Source: JAYEHL01 sp041653935
GTDB lineage: Bacteria; Chloroflexota; Dehalococcoidia; E44-bin15
NCBI GenBank assembly: GCA_041653935.1
Contig: JBAZEO010000002.1
Span: forward strand, 1 to 64,000
Direction: 5' to 3'
DNA: 64,000 nt
Shown here: positions 18,027-27,055 of the stretch, piece by piece
How positions within the stretch are numbered: position 1 is the first letter of the stretch
Layout of the letters: each line of letters starts with the position of its first letter
Position numbers and translations under genes: made by a program
Notes under the pieces: model-generated
Databases searched by the model: none
Told to the model about the DNA's origin: nothing
Seen by the model: the letters and a program-made list of their open reading frames with translations, nothing else

Positions 18027-18587
18027 CTATCTCTGCCGCAGCCTGTTATCATTAGTCTCCACAGTGCTCATGAAAACCCGCAGCGCGATCTCGGACAACT
18101 CCGGTGAGCAATCGGCCAGGCGGAAATCCTGCCGCTCAGCCAGCTCCCTCCACTCGGAAGGCATGTAGGCCAGCCTGTTAGCCATGCCGCCTTCCTGATC
18201 GATCGCGGCATAGTAAACCTTCCTGACCCCCGATGTGATCAGCCGCCCCAGGCACATGGGGCACGGCTCAAGCGAGGAGAACAGCGTGTATACATTCATA
18301 CGCTCGATCTTCTTGTGGCGCTCCTCGAACTTTGTCATCACATCCATCTCAGCATGCATGTCGCTGCGGAAATGCGGAGAGAACACACGATTGCGGCCCC
18401 TCTGCACGATCTCCTTGCGATTGCGCACAAGTACGGCGCCCACGCCGAAATTCCCCTCCAGCGCAGCCGCTATCGCCTCCTGAAGTGTGATTATCACGAA
18501 CGGGTCGTGAGGATAAGTCTTATCGGGAACCAGCTTATCGATTCTCGATTTGAGTTGCTCTAAAGATTTCTGTACAGGTTTAGCCAC
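18027..18587 (-). CDS. Nucleoside/nucleotide deaminase family protein (CDA fold)
   Basis: The zinc-binding motifs of the cytidine-deaminase superfamily are present: HAEMDVM (His plus catalytic Glu) and PCPMCLGRL (two Cys), spaced as in TadA/guanine-deaminase-like enzymes. There are about 60 extra N-terminal residues, and a YYAAIDQEGG stretch follows the second motif. A catalytic tRNA adenosine deaminase is possible, but the divergent core makes a free-base or nucleoside deaminase equally likely. Its place within the leucine cluster has no evident metabolic logic. Confidence 0.75.
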   Translation of the reverse strand: MAKPVQKSLEQLKSRIDKLVPDKTYPHDPFVIITLQEAIAAALEGNFGVGAVLVRNRKEIVQRGRNRVFSPHFRSDMHAEMDVMTKFEERHKKIERMNVYTLFSSLEPCPMCLGRLITSGVRKVYYAAIDQEGGMANRLAYMPSEWRELAERQDFRLADCSPELSEIALRVFMSTVETNDNRLRQR

Positions 18588-18604
18588 TGCAATAATCCTT
18601 TAAT

Positions 18605-18672
18605 TGTCATTCTGAGCGAAGCGAAGAATCTCGTCGATATACTTCAGTCGCTCTAGTTCCCTCACGATGACA
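18605..18672. repeat. About 68-bp element with TGTCAT-type inverted ends
   Basis: It begins TGTCATTCTGAG and ends CTCACGATGACA, which is nearly the reverse complement (10 of 12 matches). The interior contains GCGAAGCGAAGAATCTC. A second member is at 43344-43415. It resembles a very small non-autonomous element and sits between leuC and the deaminase gene. Confidence 0.65.
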
Positions 18673-18682
18673 TGCTATAAAC

Positions 18683-18776
18683 TTATCAACCCCCTATATC
18701 CCCCAATCTTGGGGGAAGGAAAAAATAGGGGACACCCCTAATACCCTGGCAGGAGATTATTCTCCTGCACCTCTTC
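18683..18776 (-). repeat. Multi-hairpin dispersed element, copy b (possible terminator after leuC)
   Basis: In minus orientation it starts at the leuC stop codon (TAG followed by AAGAGGTGCAGG). It shows GCAGGAGA/TCTCCTGC (18749-18768), then AGGGG/CCCCT (18727-18739) followed on the minus strand by TATTTTTT, then a CCCCCA/TGGGGG-type hairpin. As in copy a, the second hairpin with its U-run could terminate transcription, here inside the ilv-leu cluster. Confidence 0.85.
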
Positions 18777-20038
18777 TACTTTATCTCCTCCGGACTCGCT
18801 ATCCTTCCTGCTATCGCGCTGGCGGCAGCTATAGCCGGGCTCGCCAGATATACCTCAGACTTGTTGCTGCCCATGCGGCCGACGAAATTGCGATTGGTAG
18901 TAGATATACATTTCTCGCCGGCAGCCAGCACCCCCATGTAACCGCCAAGGCACGGGCCGCACGTAGGCGTGCTCACCGCCGCGCCCGCGTTGATGAAGGT
19001 TTCGATCAACCCCCGGTGCATGGCTTCAAGATAGACATCCTGCGTGCCGGGGATGACAATGAGCCTGACGTCGCGATGAACCTTGCGCTTCTTTATGATA
19101 TCGGCAGCCACCTGCAGATCCTCGATGCGGCCGTTGGTGCAGCTCCCGATAACCGACTGATCGATCTTAACGTTGCCGACCTTGCTTATCGGCTTGGTCT
19201 TCGAAGGCAGGTGTGGGAAGGCCACCTGCGGCTCGATTTTGGACGCATCGTATTCGATAACGCGTTCATAGTCCGCGTCCTCATCGGGCTCATATGTGCG
19301 ATATTTACGTTTTGTACGCCCTTTCAGATAAGCCTTCGTTTTATCATCAACACGGAACAGGCCCGCCTTGCCGCCGGCCTCGATGGCCATGTTGGCCATA
19401 GTGAGACGGCCCTCGACAGACAGCGAATCAATGGCCTCGCCGCAGAACTCCATAGCGCTGTAGCGCGCGCCGTCAACGCCGATCTTGCCGATGGTGTACA
19501 GTATCAAATCCTTGCCGCCGACCCACTTCTGAAGCCGGCCGCTGAAAACGAACTTGATCGTCGGCGGGACCTTCATCCACACCTCGCCCGTAGCCATGGC
19601 GCATGCTATGTCGGTCGAGCCCATGCCAGTAGCCAGCGCGCCCAGCGCGCCGTATGTGCAGGTGTGCGAATCGGCACCCACCACGACATCGCCGGGAAGC
19701 ACCAGCCCCTGCTCCGGCAGCAGCACGTGCTCGATGCCTCCGCACCCAACCTCGAAATAGACCACCCCCTGCGCGCGGGCGAACTCCTTCATCATCTTGG
19801 CCTGCTCGGCGGAGGCAATGTCCTTGTTGGGTACAAAGTGATCAGCCACCATCACAATTTTTTTAGGATCGAAAACCTTGGATACGCCGATGCGCCCGAA
19901 CTCCTTGATGGCAATAGGCGCAGTGATATCATTAGCCAGCACGAGATCGACCCTGACGTTCAGAAACTCGCCCGGGGCAACCTTCTTCCTGCCGCTGTGT
20001 GCCGCCAGTATTTTTTCTGCTATATTTGATCCGCTCAT
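18776..20038 (-). CDS. leuC: 3-isopropylmalate dehydratase large subunit LeuC
   Basis: An aconitase-family [4Fe-4S] enzyme that isomerises 2- to 3-isopropylmalate with LeuD. The motifs are ADSHTCTYGALGA, the cluster ligands GSCTNGR and CGPCLGG, and STTNRNFVGRMG near the C-terminus. About 420 residues is the usual size for the short LeuC/HacA type. I chose the ATG at 20038 (MSGSNIAEKILAAHSG), where the family homology begins. It follows a GGGTAGAGAG site. Upstream in-frame starts (ATG at 20074, TTG at 20083) would add a non-conserved extension. Confidence 0.95.
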   Translation of the reverse strand: MSGSNIAEKILAAHSGRKKVAPGEFLNVRVDLVLANDITAPIAIKEFGRIGVSKVFDPKKIVMVADHFVPNKDIASAEQAKMMKEFARAQGVVYFEVGCGGIEHVLLPEQGLVLPGDVVVGADSHTCTYGALGALATGMGSTDIACAMATGEVWMKVPPTIKFVFSGRLQKWVGGKDLILYTIGKIGVDGARYSAMEFCGEAIDSLSVEGRLTMANMAIEAGGKAGLFRVDDKTKAYLKGRTKRKYRTYEPDEDADYERVIEYDASKIEPQVAFPHLPSKTKPISKVGNVKIDQSVIGSCTNGRIEDLQVAADIIKKRKVHRDVRLIVIPGTQDVYLEAMHRGLIETFINAGAAVSTPTCGPCLGGYMGVLAAGEKCISTTNRNFVGRMGSNKSEVYLASPAIAAASAIAGRIASPEEIK

Positions 20039-20227
20039 CTCTTTACACTCTCTACCCTTATCGACTCCGACCATAAAAACCAAATATGTAACAGTAGTCT
20101 AGAACAAAAATATAGTTCGCACAATACTAAATTTTCTAATCGGGATAGTTCTAATAAAAGAAACAACCATCGAGGAGTTCAGATGCAGTCTCTAACAGAC
20201 TATCTGCCTATCGCTTGAAAGCGGCTA

Positions 20228-20365
20228 CTATTTTGTAAGCAGAACAACAAAGGTTATCGCCAGAGCGGCGAAGCTGATAGTCATGTTTACGACTACTAAT
20301 ATCATAGCTAATTTGAGAGTATGTTCCAAGGCTTGGATTCGACTCTCCGTCTTCTGTTCGTCCAT
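20228..20365 (-). CDS. 45-residue single-pass membrane peptide
   Basis: A small open frame not long enough for usual gene thresholds. It reads MDEQKTESRIQALEHTLKLA, then a hydrophobic stretch of about 24 residues (MILVVVNMTISFAALAITFV), and ends VVLLTK. The ATG is preceded by AGGGGGAAAAG, a good ribosome site, and lies only 12 bases after the leuA stop (20378). A charged, possibly coiled N-terminus with a transmembrane helix is a common layout for small membrane proteins. Function unknown. The fit of ribosome site, spacing and composition supports it as real. Confidence 0.6.
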   Translation of the reverse strand: MDEQKTESRIQALEHTLKLAMILVVVNMTISFAALAITFVVLLTK

Positions 20366-20377
20366 CTTTTCCCCCTG

Positions 20378-21922
20378 CTATATGCCCTTCACTGTTATGA
20401 GCCGGTTCAGAGCGTTGATATAAGCCTTGGCGGAGGCCACTATTATATCAGTGTCGGCGCCGCGGCCGGTATAAACCATACCGTCGCTCTCTATCCTGAT
20501 GGTTACCTCACCCATAGCATCAATGCCCTCGGTAACCGAGTTGACACTGAACTCGATCAGCTTGTTGGGCACGCCAACAAGGCGGTTGATCGCCTTGTAG
20601 ATGGCATCAACCGGACCGGTGCCTAGCGCGGCGTCGGCCACTATCTTCCCGTCCGGGGCCACGAGCTTAACCGTAGCCGTAGGGATATTGCGGTCGCCGC
20701 ATGAGACCTGCACCTGCTCCAGACGATATGTCTCCGATATGGCGCGCTTCTCCTCAGCCAGCAGGGATTCCAGATCCCTGTTGGTAATTTCCTTCTTCTT
20801 GTCGGCAAGCTGTTTGAAGACGATAAAGGCGCGGGCCAGCTCCTCATCGCTTAAGATGTAGCCCAGCTCCTCAAGCCTCTTTTTGAGTGCATGGCGGCCG
20901 CTGTGCTTGCCCAGCACCAGCTTGCTCGACGGCCAGCCCACCGTCTGCGGGTCCATGATCTCATAAGTTATAGCCTTCTTTATCACTCCGTCCTGATGTA
21001 TGCCCGACTCATGACGGAAGGCGTTCCCACCGACTATCGCCTTGTTCGGCGGAACCAGGAAGCCGGTGATCTCGCTCACCAGCCGGCTGGTCTTATATAT
21101 CTGTTTAGTATCGATATTTGTCGCCGTATTGAAGAAATCGTACCGCGTCTTGATGGCCATAACGATCTCTTCCATGGAGGCGTTACCGGCGCGCTCGCCG
21201 ATGCCGTTGACGGTGCACTCCACCTGCCTCGCCCCGGCTTTAACCGCAGCCAGGCTGTTGGCCACCGCCATCCCCAGATCATCGTGGCAGTGCACGCTTA
21301 TCACCGCCTTACCGACATTGGAAACATTCTTTAATATGCCGCCGATAAGCCCGCCGAACTCCTCCGGCGTGGTGTAGCCGACCGTATCCGGGATATTCAC
21401 CGTCGTAGCGCCGGCAGCGATCGTCGCCTCCACAACTTTATAGAGGAAGGACGGCTGTGTACGCGTAGCATCCATAGGCGAGAACTCGACATCATCGGTG
21501 TACTTTTTGGCGCGCTTCACCATATCGCAGGCCAGCTTCAAGGCTTCGCCTTGGCTCATCTTCAGCTGAAAGGTAAGATGATAATCCGAGGTGGAAAGGA
21601 ATACATGTATCCGCGGCTTCTTCGCGCTTTTAACTGCTTTCCATGCGCGATCCACCGCCTCAGCGTTGGCATGGGTCAGCGCGCATACCGACGACTTCTT
21701 GACCTTTTCCGATATGAGGCGCACCGCCTCGAAATCATCGGGCGAGGCGATAGGGAACCCAGCCTCGATCACATCCACGCCGAGCCTCTCCAGCTGCAGC
21801 GCTATCTCAAGCTTCTCCTCAAGATTAAGCGTAGCGCCGGGAGCCTGCTCCCCGTCACGCAGCGTAGTATCGAAGATGACTACACGCTCTTTTTTGCTAT
21901 CCTGCTTTTTCTTAGCGCTCAT
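20378..21922 (-). CDS. leuA: 2-isopropylmalate synthase LeuA
   Basis: It catalyses the first committed step of leucine synthesis, condensing acetyl-CoA with 2-oxoisovalerate. The HMGL-like TIM barrel starts VVIFDTTLRDGEQAPGATL. The metal-binding HxH is in SVHCHDDLGMA, and NGIGERAGNA is typical. A C-terminal regulatory domain (about 385-514, the site of leucine feedback in this family) is complete. Length (514) suits the long LeuA form. Citramalate synthase is a related alternative, but position with leuCDB and ilv genes favours LeuA. Confidence 0.95.
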   Translation of the reverse strand: MSAKKKQDSKKERVVIFDTTLRDGEQAPGATLNLEEKLEIALQLERLGVDVIEAGFPIASPDDFEAVRLISEKVKKSSVCALTHANAEAVDRAWKAVKSAKKPRIHVFLSTSDYHLTFQLKMSQGEALKLACDMVKRAKKYTDDVEFSPMDATRTQPSFLYKVVEATIAAGATTVNIPDTVGYTTPEEFGGLIGGILKNVSNVGKAVISVHCHDDLGMAVANSLAAVKAGARQVECTVNGIGERAGNASMEEIVMAIKTRYDFFNTATNIDTKQIYKTSRLVSEITGFLVPPNKAIVGGNAFRHESGIHQDGVIKKAITYEIMDPQTVGWPSSKLVLGKHSGRHALKKRLEELGYILSDEELARAFIVFKQLADKKKEITNRDLESLLAEEKRAISETYRLEQVQVSCGDRNIPTATVKLVAPDGKIVADAALGTGPVDAIYKAINRLVGVPNKLIEFSVNSVTEGIDAMGEVTIRIESDGMVYTGRGADTDIIVASAKAYINALNRLITVKGI

Positions 21923-21972
21923 TTTATCTCAACAGTGCAATAAGCACTTCCTCGCTCAATTTTCGAAAACTT

Positions 21973-22000
21973 GTACGGGCACGGCATGCCGTGCCCCTAC
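21973..22000. repeat. GGGCACGG palindrome, copy 1
   Basis: A 28-base near-perfect palindrome (one mismatch) in the leuA-ilvC gap. Its central 20 bases (21977-21996) are identical to those of the palindrome at 43244-43271. Confidence 0.8.
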
Positions 22001-22047
22001 GGATATCTCGACGTCTCGAATATTTCACTCCGCATTACGATTGAAAA

Positions 22048-23043
22048 CTACTTGGCCTTAAGCCACGTCATCATGCCTCGCAGCTTCTTGCCGACCTCTT
22101 CGATCTCATGCTCGGCCTCATTGCGGCGCGCTGCATTAAAGACAGGACGTCCGGCCTGGTTCTCCAGTATCCACTCGCGGGCGAAGGAGCCATCCTGAAT
22201 CTCGGCCAGCACCTGCTCCATCTCCTCGCGCACGCACTCGTTGATGACGCGCGGCCCGCGGGTGTAATCGCCGTACTCCGCCGTATCGCTCACCGACTTG
22301 CGCATGAACTCGAAACCGCCCCGGTAGATAAGATCGATGATGAGCTTAAGCTCGTGGCACACCTCAAAGTAGGCGATCTCCGGCTGATAGCCCGCGTCGA
22401 CAAGTGTCTCGAAACCCGTCTTAATCAGCGATGTGACGCCGCCGCAGAGAACCGCCTGCTCGCCGAACAGATCGGTCTCGGTCTCTTCCGCGAAGGTGGT
22501 CTCGATCACTCCGGCACGCGTGCAGCCTATGCCCTTAGCGTAGGCCAGCGCCAGCTGCTTGGCCTTGCCGGACGCATCCTGATACACCGCCACGATGGCC
22601 GGCGTGCCCGAGCCCTCGGTGTAGAGCTGCCGCACCATGGGGCCGGGAGCCTTAGGCGCGATCATGGTGACATCCACATTCGCCGGTGGCACTATCTGGT
22701 TGTAATGGATATTGAAGCCGTGGGCAAACATCAGCACCTTGCCCTTCTTCAGGTTGGCTTCGATGGAATTATTATATATCGCCTTCTGTAAATGATCCGG
22801 CACCAGTATCACGATGATATCGGCGGCCTTGGCAGCCTGATCGGCAGTGGTGACATTGAGTCCGGCCTTCTCCGCCGCCTTCCACGCGGGACTGCCTTTA
22901 AGTTCGCCGACGATGACCTTGCATCCGCTCTCTTTCAGGTTCTGCGCGTGTGCATGCCCCTGGCTGCCATAGCCGATAATCCCTATCGTCTTCCCTTTGA
23001 TAAGCTCAAGCTTCGCGTCTTTGTCATAGTACATCTTTGCCAT
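22048..23043 (-). CDS. ilvC: Ketol-acid reductoisomerase IlvC
   Basis: It isomerises and reduces acetolactate or acetohydroxybutyrate with NAD(P)H. The N-terminal Rossmann motif GIIGYGSQGHAHAQNL and the metal-binding segments EVCHELKLIIDLIYRGG and DTAEYGDY mark a class I enzyme of 331 residues. The residue set after the Rossmann loop (ELKGSPAW) would decide cofactor preference; I cannot assign it. The ATG follows AAGGAGATATGTAA. Confidence 0.97.
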   Translation of the reverse strand: MAKMYYDKDAKLELIKGKTIGIIGYGSQGHAHAQNLKESGCKVIVGELKGSPAWKAAEKAGLNVTTADQAAKAADIIVILVPDHLQKAIYNNSIEANLKKGKVLMFAHGFNIHYNQIVPPANVDVTMIAPKAPGPMVRQLYTEGSGTPAIVAVYQDASGKAKQLALAYAKGIGCTRAGVIETTFAEETETDLFGEQAVLCGGVTSLIKTGFETLVDAGYQPEIAYFEVCHELKLIIDLIYRGGFEFMRKSVSDTAEYGDYTRGPRVINECVREEMEQVLAEIQDGSFAREWILENQAGRPVFNAARRNEAEHEIEEVGKKLRGMMTWLKAK

Positions 23044-23055
23044 TTACATATCTCC

Positions 23056-23610
23056 TTACCAGTTTGTTACATCAGACTTTTTCGGGCGAGCGCTTCTCGC
23101 CACTATTTTATTAGTATCGTGGTGATCGCCGGCAACGCCGCGGGTCATGGCTATCCTGCCGGTCCTGGACATCTCCCTGATGCCGAATTCATCCAGCAGG
23201 CGCAGCAGCGATTCCAGCTTATTCTCATCGCCGGTGACCTCAACAACCACGGAGTCGGCAGCAACATCAACGATCTTGGCCCTGAATATGTCGACCACCT
23301 GCATGATCTCGCTCCTGGTTTCAGGCGTAGCCTTGACCTTGATCAAAGCCAGCTCCCGCGCCACCATATATTCTTCCGTGATATCCAGAACCTTCAGGAC
23401 ATTGATCAGCTTGTCGAGCTGCTTCCGCACCTGCTCCACCAAAACAGTTGAGCCATCAACCACGATGGTCATGCGTGATATCCCTGCGACCTCCGTATGG
23501 CCGACGGCGATGCTGTCTATATTGAACTGCCTTCTGCGGAAGAGGCTGGACACCCGGTTCAGAACGCCGGGTTTATCCTCGACCCACGTTATCAAAGTAT
23601 GTTTAGACAT
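23056..23610 (-). CDS. ilvN: Acetolactate synthase small (regulatory) subunit
   Basis: It stimulates the IlvB catalytic subunit and gives valine feedback control. An N-terminal ACT domain (HTLITWVEDKPGVLNRVSSLFRRR, with the NIDSIAVG segment) and a C-terminal ACT-like domain are both present in 184 residues, typical for the long IlvN/IlvH form. Its ATG overlaps the ilvB stop by one base (TAATG), so expression is coupled. Confidence 0.95.
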   Translation of the reverse strand: MSKHTLITWVEDKPGVLNRVSSLFRRRQFNIDSIAVGHTEVAGISRMTIVVDGSTVLVEQVRKQLDKLINVLKVLDITEEYMVARELALIKVKATPETRSEIMQVVDIFRAKIVDVAADSVVVEVTGDENKLESLLRLLDEFGIREMSRTGRIAMTRGVAGDHHDTNKIVARSARPKKSDVTNW

Positions 23611-25301
23611 TACTTTCTCCTGGCCTTCTCCCTGGGCGCCTCTATCATCTCGGACAGGGACGCGCCCGGGCGCACCATGGGATAGATATTCTCCTCAGGT
23701 TCTACCCTGAAATCGATCAGGAACGGCCCGTCGTGCTGCATGGCACGCTGTATCGCACCCTTCACCATACGCCTGTCCGTGACCCGCTCGCCCGCTATGC
23801 CGTAAGCATCTGCGACCTTTACAAAATCGGGACCATACAGCGGCGAAGCAACGTAGCGGCGTGAATAGAACAGCTCCTGCCATTGCCGCACCATGCCCAG
23901 ATAACCGTTATTCATAATCGCAATCTTGACCGCGAGTTTCTCCTGAACGATGGTCGCCAGCTCCTGTATCGTCATCTGGAAACCGCCGTCTCCGGCGACA
24001 CACCACACGGCATCGTCGGGACACGCCACCTTTGCCCCCATAGCGGCGGGCAGTTCGAACCCCATGGGGCCAAGCCCTCCCGACGAAAGGAATTGATTCG
24101 GCTTATCGTACTTGAAGTAATGAGATGCGAACATCTGATTCTGTCCCACGCCGGTGACGATTATGGCATCGCCTTTCGTAACTTCATATATCTGATTAAT
24201 CACATACTGAGGAAGCACACTATCCGAATCCCTTATCGACAGCGGGGGATGCTCCCTTTCCCACTCCTGTATTTGAGATATCCATTCCACATGATTCTGC
24301 GGCTCGATCTGAGCGTTCAGCACCTTGAGAACATGCTTGATATCGCCGACTATGGGCACATCGACCTTGACATTCTTTCCGATCTCCGCCGGATCGACAT
24401 CGATATGAATGACCTGAGCCTTGGGCGCGAAACCGGCCACGCTGGCCGTAGCCCTGTCATCGAAGCGCATCCCGATAGCGATAATTAGATCGGCAGCGCT
24501 CACCGCCATATTGGCATGAGCCAGCCCGTGCATGCCGAGCATGCCGAGACACAGCACATGCGTACCGGGGAATGAGCCCAGTCCGAGCAGCGTGTTCACC
24601 ACGGGTATCTGCGCCTTCTCAGCGAGCTCCTTCAGTTCGGCACAGGCGCCGGAGTTTATAACGCCCTTTCCTGCGATGATCAGCGGCCGGTTCGCATCCT
24701 TGATGAACTTAACCGCCTTCTTGATCTGCGCCGGATGCCCGCGGAGGGTGGGCTTATAGCCCGGCAGATCCGCTTTCTCCGGATAAAGGTACTCCGCCTC
24801 CTCGACAAAAACATCACGCGGTATGTCGATGAGAACCGGCCCCTGCCTGCCTGTGCTGGCGATATGGAAAGACTCCTTGACCACGGCCGCCAGCTCATGC
24901 GCCGACGTCACCAGATAGTTGTGCTTGGTTATCGGCAGCGTGATACCGGTTATATCTATCTCCTGAAACGCATCCTTCCCGATGAACGGACGCGCCACCT
25001 GCCCCGTAATTGCCACCATGGGCACCGAATCCAAATATGCAGAGGCGATGCCTGTTACCAGATTGGTCGCCCCCGGCCCCGAGGTCGCCAGACACACCCC
25101 AACCTTGCCGCAAGCCCTGGCGTAGCCCTCCGCGGCATGCGCCGCGCCCTGCTCATGTCTGCAAAGGATATGTTGTATCTTCGGATACTGCGGCAGCGTA
25201 TCGTAGAAGGGCAATAAGACGCCGCCGGGTATGCCGAACATGACCTTAACGCCTTCCTTGAGAAGGCTCTCGCATACTATCTGTGCTCCCGTCAGCTTCA
25301 T
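23610..25301 (-). CDS. ilvB: Acetolactate synthase large subunit
   Basis: A thiamine-diphosphate enzyme that makes acetolactate or acetohydroxybutyrate. The N-terminal domain contains GIPGGVLLPFYD and the catalytic Glu in RHEQGAAHAAEGYAR. The C-terminal ThDP site shows GDGGFQMTIQELATI and NNGYLGMVRQWQELFY, both diagnostic of acetohydroxyacid synthases. Length (563) is normal. It starts nine bases after the ilvD stop and is coupled to ilvN. Confidence 0.97.
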   Translation of the reverse strand: MKLTGAQIVCESLLKEGVKVMFGIPGGVLLPFYDTLPQYPKIQHILCRHEQGAAHAAEGYARACGKVGVCLATSGPGATNLVTGIASAYLDSVPMVAITGQVARPFIGKDAFQEIDITGITLPITKHNYLVTSAHELAAVVKESFHIASTGRQGPVLIDIPRDVFVEEAEYLYPEKADLPGYKPTLRGHPAQIKKAVKFIKDANRPLIIAGKGVINSGACAELKELAEKAQIPVVNTLLGLGSFPGTHVLCLGMLGMHGLAHANMAVSAADLIIAIGMRFDDRATASVAGFAPKAQVIHIDVDPAEIGKNVKVDVPIVGDIKHVLKVLNAQIEPQNHVEWISQIQEWEREHPPLSIRDSDSVLPQYVINQIYEVTKGDAIIVTGVGQNQMFASHYFKYDKPNQFLSSGGLGPMGFELPAAMGAKVACPDDAVWCVAGDGGFQMTIQELATIVQEKLAVKIAIMNNGYLGMVRQWQELFYSRRYVASPLYGPDFVKVADAYGIAGERVTDRRMVKGAIQRAMQHDGPFLIDFRVEPEENIYPMVRPGASLSEMIEAPREKARRK

Positions 25302-25310
25302 CTGTGCCCC

Positions 25311-26975
25311 CTAACTCTTAAAAACTGCCCCGTTGCCCGCCGATGTCACCTTCTCGGCGTAACGCAGCAGATATCCCGATTTGATCTTCGGCTCGAACTT
25401 CGGCAGTTTGACCAGCCGAGCTTTTATCTCCTTATCGCTTAACTCAACGTCGAGGCGATGATTAGGTATATCGATTATAATTGTATCGCCGTCCTTCAGA
25501 GCGGCGATAGGCCCTTTGGAAGCCGCTTCCGGCGAAACATGGCCGATGGCAGCGCCCTTTGTCGCGCCTGAGAAACGACCGTCCGTGATGAGCGCGACGC
25601 TCTCGCCCAGACCCATGCCGATTATTATCGACGTCGGCCCCAGCATCTCGCGCATGCCCGGCCCGCCCTTGGGCCCTTCATAGCGGATGACGACGACATT
25701 CCCGGGTTTTATCTTCCCGCCGAGGATGGCCGCAGTGGCCTCCTCCTCGCCGTCGAACACCTTCGCCTTGCCAGTATGCTTCATCATCTTGGGCGACACG
25801 GCACCGCGCTTGACAACCGCTCCTTCGGGAGCCAGATTGCCGAACAGTATCGCCAGGCCGCCCGTTTTAGAATACGGCTTGGAGAACGACCTTATCACAT
25901 CCGAATCCAGCACACGCGTCTTCGCAAGCTCGCGCCCTATGGTCTTACCCGAGGCACGCTTCACACTTTTATTCAGCAGCGGCTCGATCTCTTTCATCAC
26001 TGCCGGAATGCCGCCCGCCAGATCCAGGTCCTCGATGCGGTGCTCGCCGGACGGGCTGATCTTGCACAGGTGCGGCGTGCTCTCGCTGATCTCGTTGATA
26101 TCCTCAAGCGGATACTTCATGCCCGCCTCGTGAGCAATAGCTATCAGATGCAGCACCGAGTTGGTGCTCCCGCCCAGGGCCATATCGACCCTGAAAGCGT
26201 TCTGCAACGCCTTCTTTGTAATGATATCGCGCGGACGTACGTTCGAATTCAGCAACTCGACGATCTGCCTGCCGGTCTCGCGCGCCAGCGCAATGCGTCT
26301 GCCCTCGACCGCGGGTATGGTGCCGCTGCCGGGCAGCGACATACCTAGCGCCTCGGTAAGACAGTTCATCGTATTGGCTGTGAACATGCCGGCGCAGCTG
26401 CCGCAACCGGGGCATGCGATGCGTTCGAGTTCGAGAAGCTCCTCCTCGCTCATCTCGCCCGACTTGACCTGCCCCACGCCGACGAATATTGTATTCAAAT
26501 CAATCTTCTCGCCCTGCCTGCCGCTGAGGCGTCCGGCCAGCATCGGCCCCCCGCTGATGAATATCGACGGGATATTAAGGCGCACCGCCGCCATCATCAT
26601 GCCGGGGATGATCTTATCGCAGTTGGGGATGAACACCAGAGCATCGAAGGCATGCGCCTGGGCCACGGTCTCCACCGAGTCGGCGATGAGCTCGCGGCTG
26701 GGCAGGCTGTACTTCATGCCGATGTGCCCCATGGCGATGCCGTCACACACGCCGATAGTATTGACCTCGAAAGGAGTGCCGCCAGCGCTGCGAATACCGC
26801 CTTTGACCGCATCGGCGATCTGACGCAGATGAATATGCCCCGGTATGACTTCGCTGAAACTATTGACGACGCCTATAAAAGGCTGCCCTATCTCGCGGTC
26901 GGTCAGCCCCATCGCATAGAACAGAGAACGATGCGGGGCACGTGCATATCCTTTTTTAACTGTGTCGCTTCTCAA
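25311..26975 (-). CDS. ilvD: Dihydroxy-acid dehydratase IlvD
   Basis: An Fe-S dehydratase acting in valine, isoleucine and leucine synthesis. Cluster ligands lie in NCDKIIPGM and CPGCGSCAGMFTANTMN. The PHRSLFYAMGL N-terminus and GRFSGATKGAAIGHVSPEA C-terminal segment are typical. Length is 554. The only suitable start is a TTG at 26975, with a GAGAGG site about 10 bases upstream. It begins about 80 bases after the pyrD stop with no T-box or other leader element recognisable in that gap. Confidence 0.96.
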   Translation of the reverse strand: MRSDTVKKGYARAPHRSLFYAMGLTDREIGQPFIGVVNSFSEVIPGHIHLRQIADAVKGGIRSAGGTPFEVNTIGVCDGIAMGHIGMKYSLPSRELIADSVETVAQAHAFDALVFIPNCDKIIPGMMMAAVRLNIPSIFISGGPMLAGRLSGRQGEKIDLNTIFVGVGQVKSGEMSEEELLELERIACPGCGSCAGMFTANTMNCLTEALGMSLPGSGTIPAVEGRRIALARETGRQIVELLNSNVRPRDIITKKALQNAFRVDMALGGSTNSVLHLIAIAHEAGMKYPLEDINEISESTPHLCKISPSGEHRIEDLDLAGGIPAVMKEIEPLLNKSVKRASGKTIGRELAKTRVLDSDVIRSFSKPYSKTGGLAILFGNLAPEGAVVKRGAVSPKMMKHTGKAKVFDGEEEATAAILGGKIKPGNVVVIRYEGPKGGPGMREMLGPTSIIIGMGLGESVALITDGRFSGATKGAAIGHVSPEAASKGPIAALKDGDTIIIDIPNHRLDVELSDKEIKARLVKLPKFEPKIKSGYLLRYAEKVTSAGNGAVFKS

Positions 26976-27055
26976 TATCTGCTATCCTCTCAAATTCAAT
27001 GTAAATAGTATAACAGAGAATCATTCGCAAAAGGTATCACAGCACCAATCTGTTG

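Noticed and set aside
19016..20029. 337-codon plus-strand frame opposite leuC
   Set aside because: It is antisense to a complete, motif-bearing leuC and has no recognisable domain. Long antisense frames are common in GC-rich wobble positions.
26976..27055. Search for a T-box or peptide leader before ilvD
   Set aside because: The gap is only about 80 bases and shows no specifier stem, T-box bulge or run of branched-chain codons.
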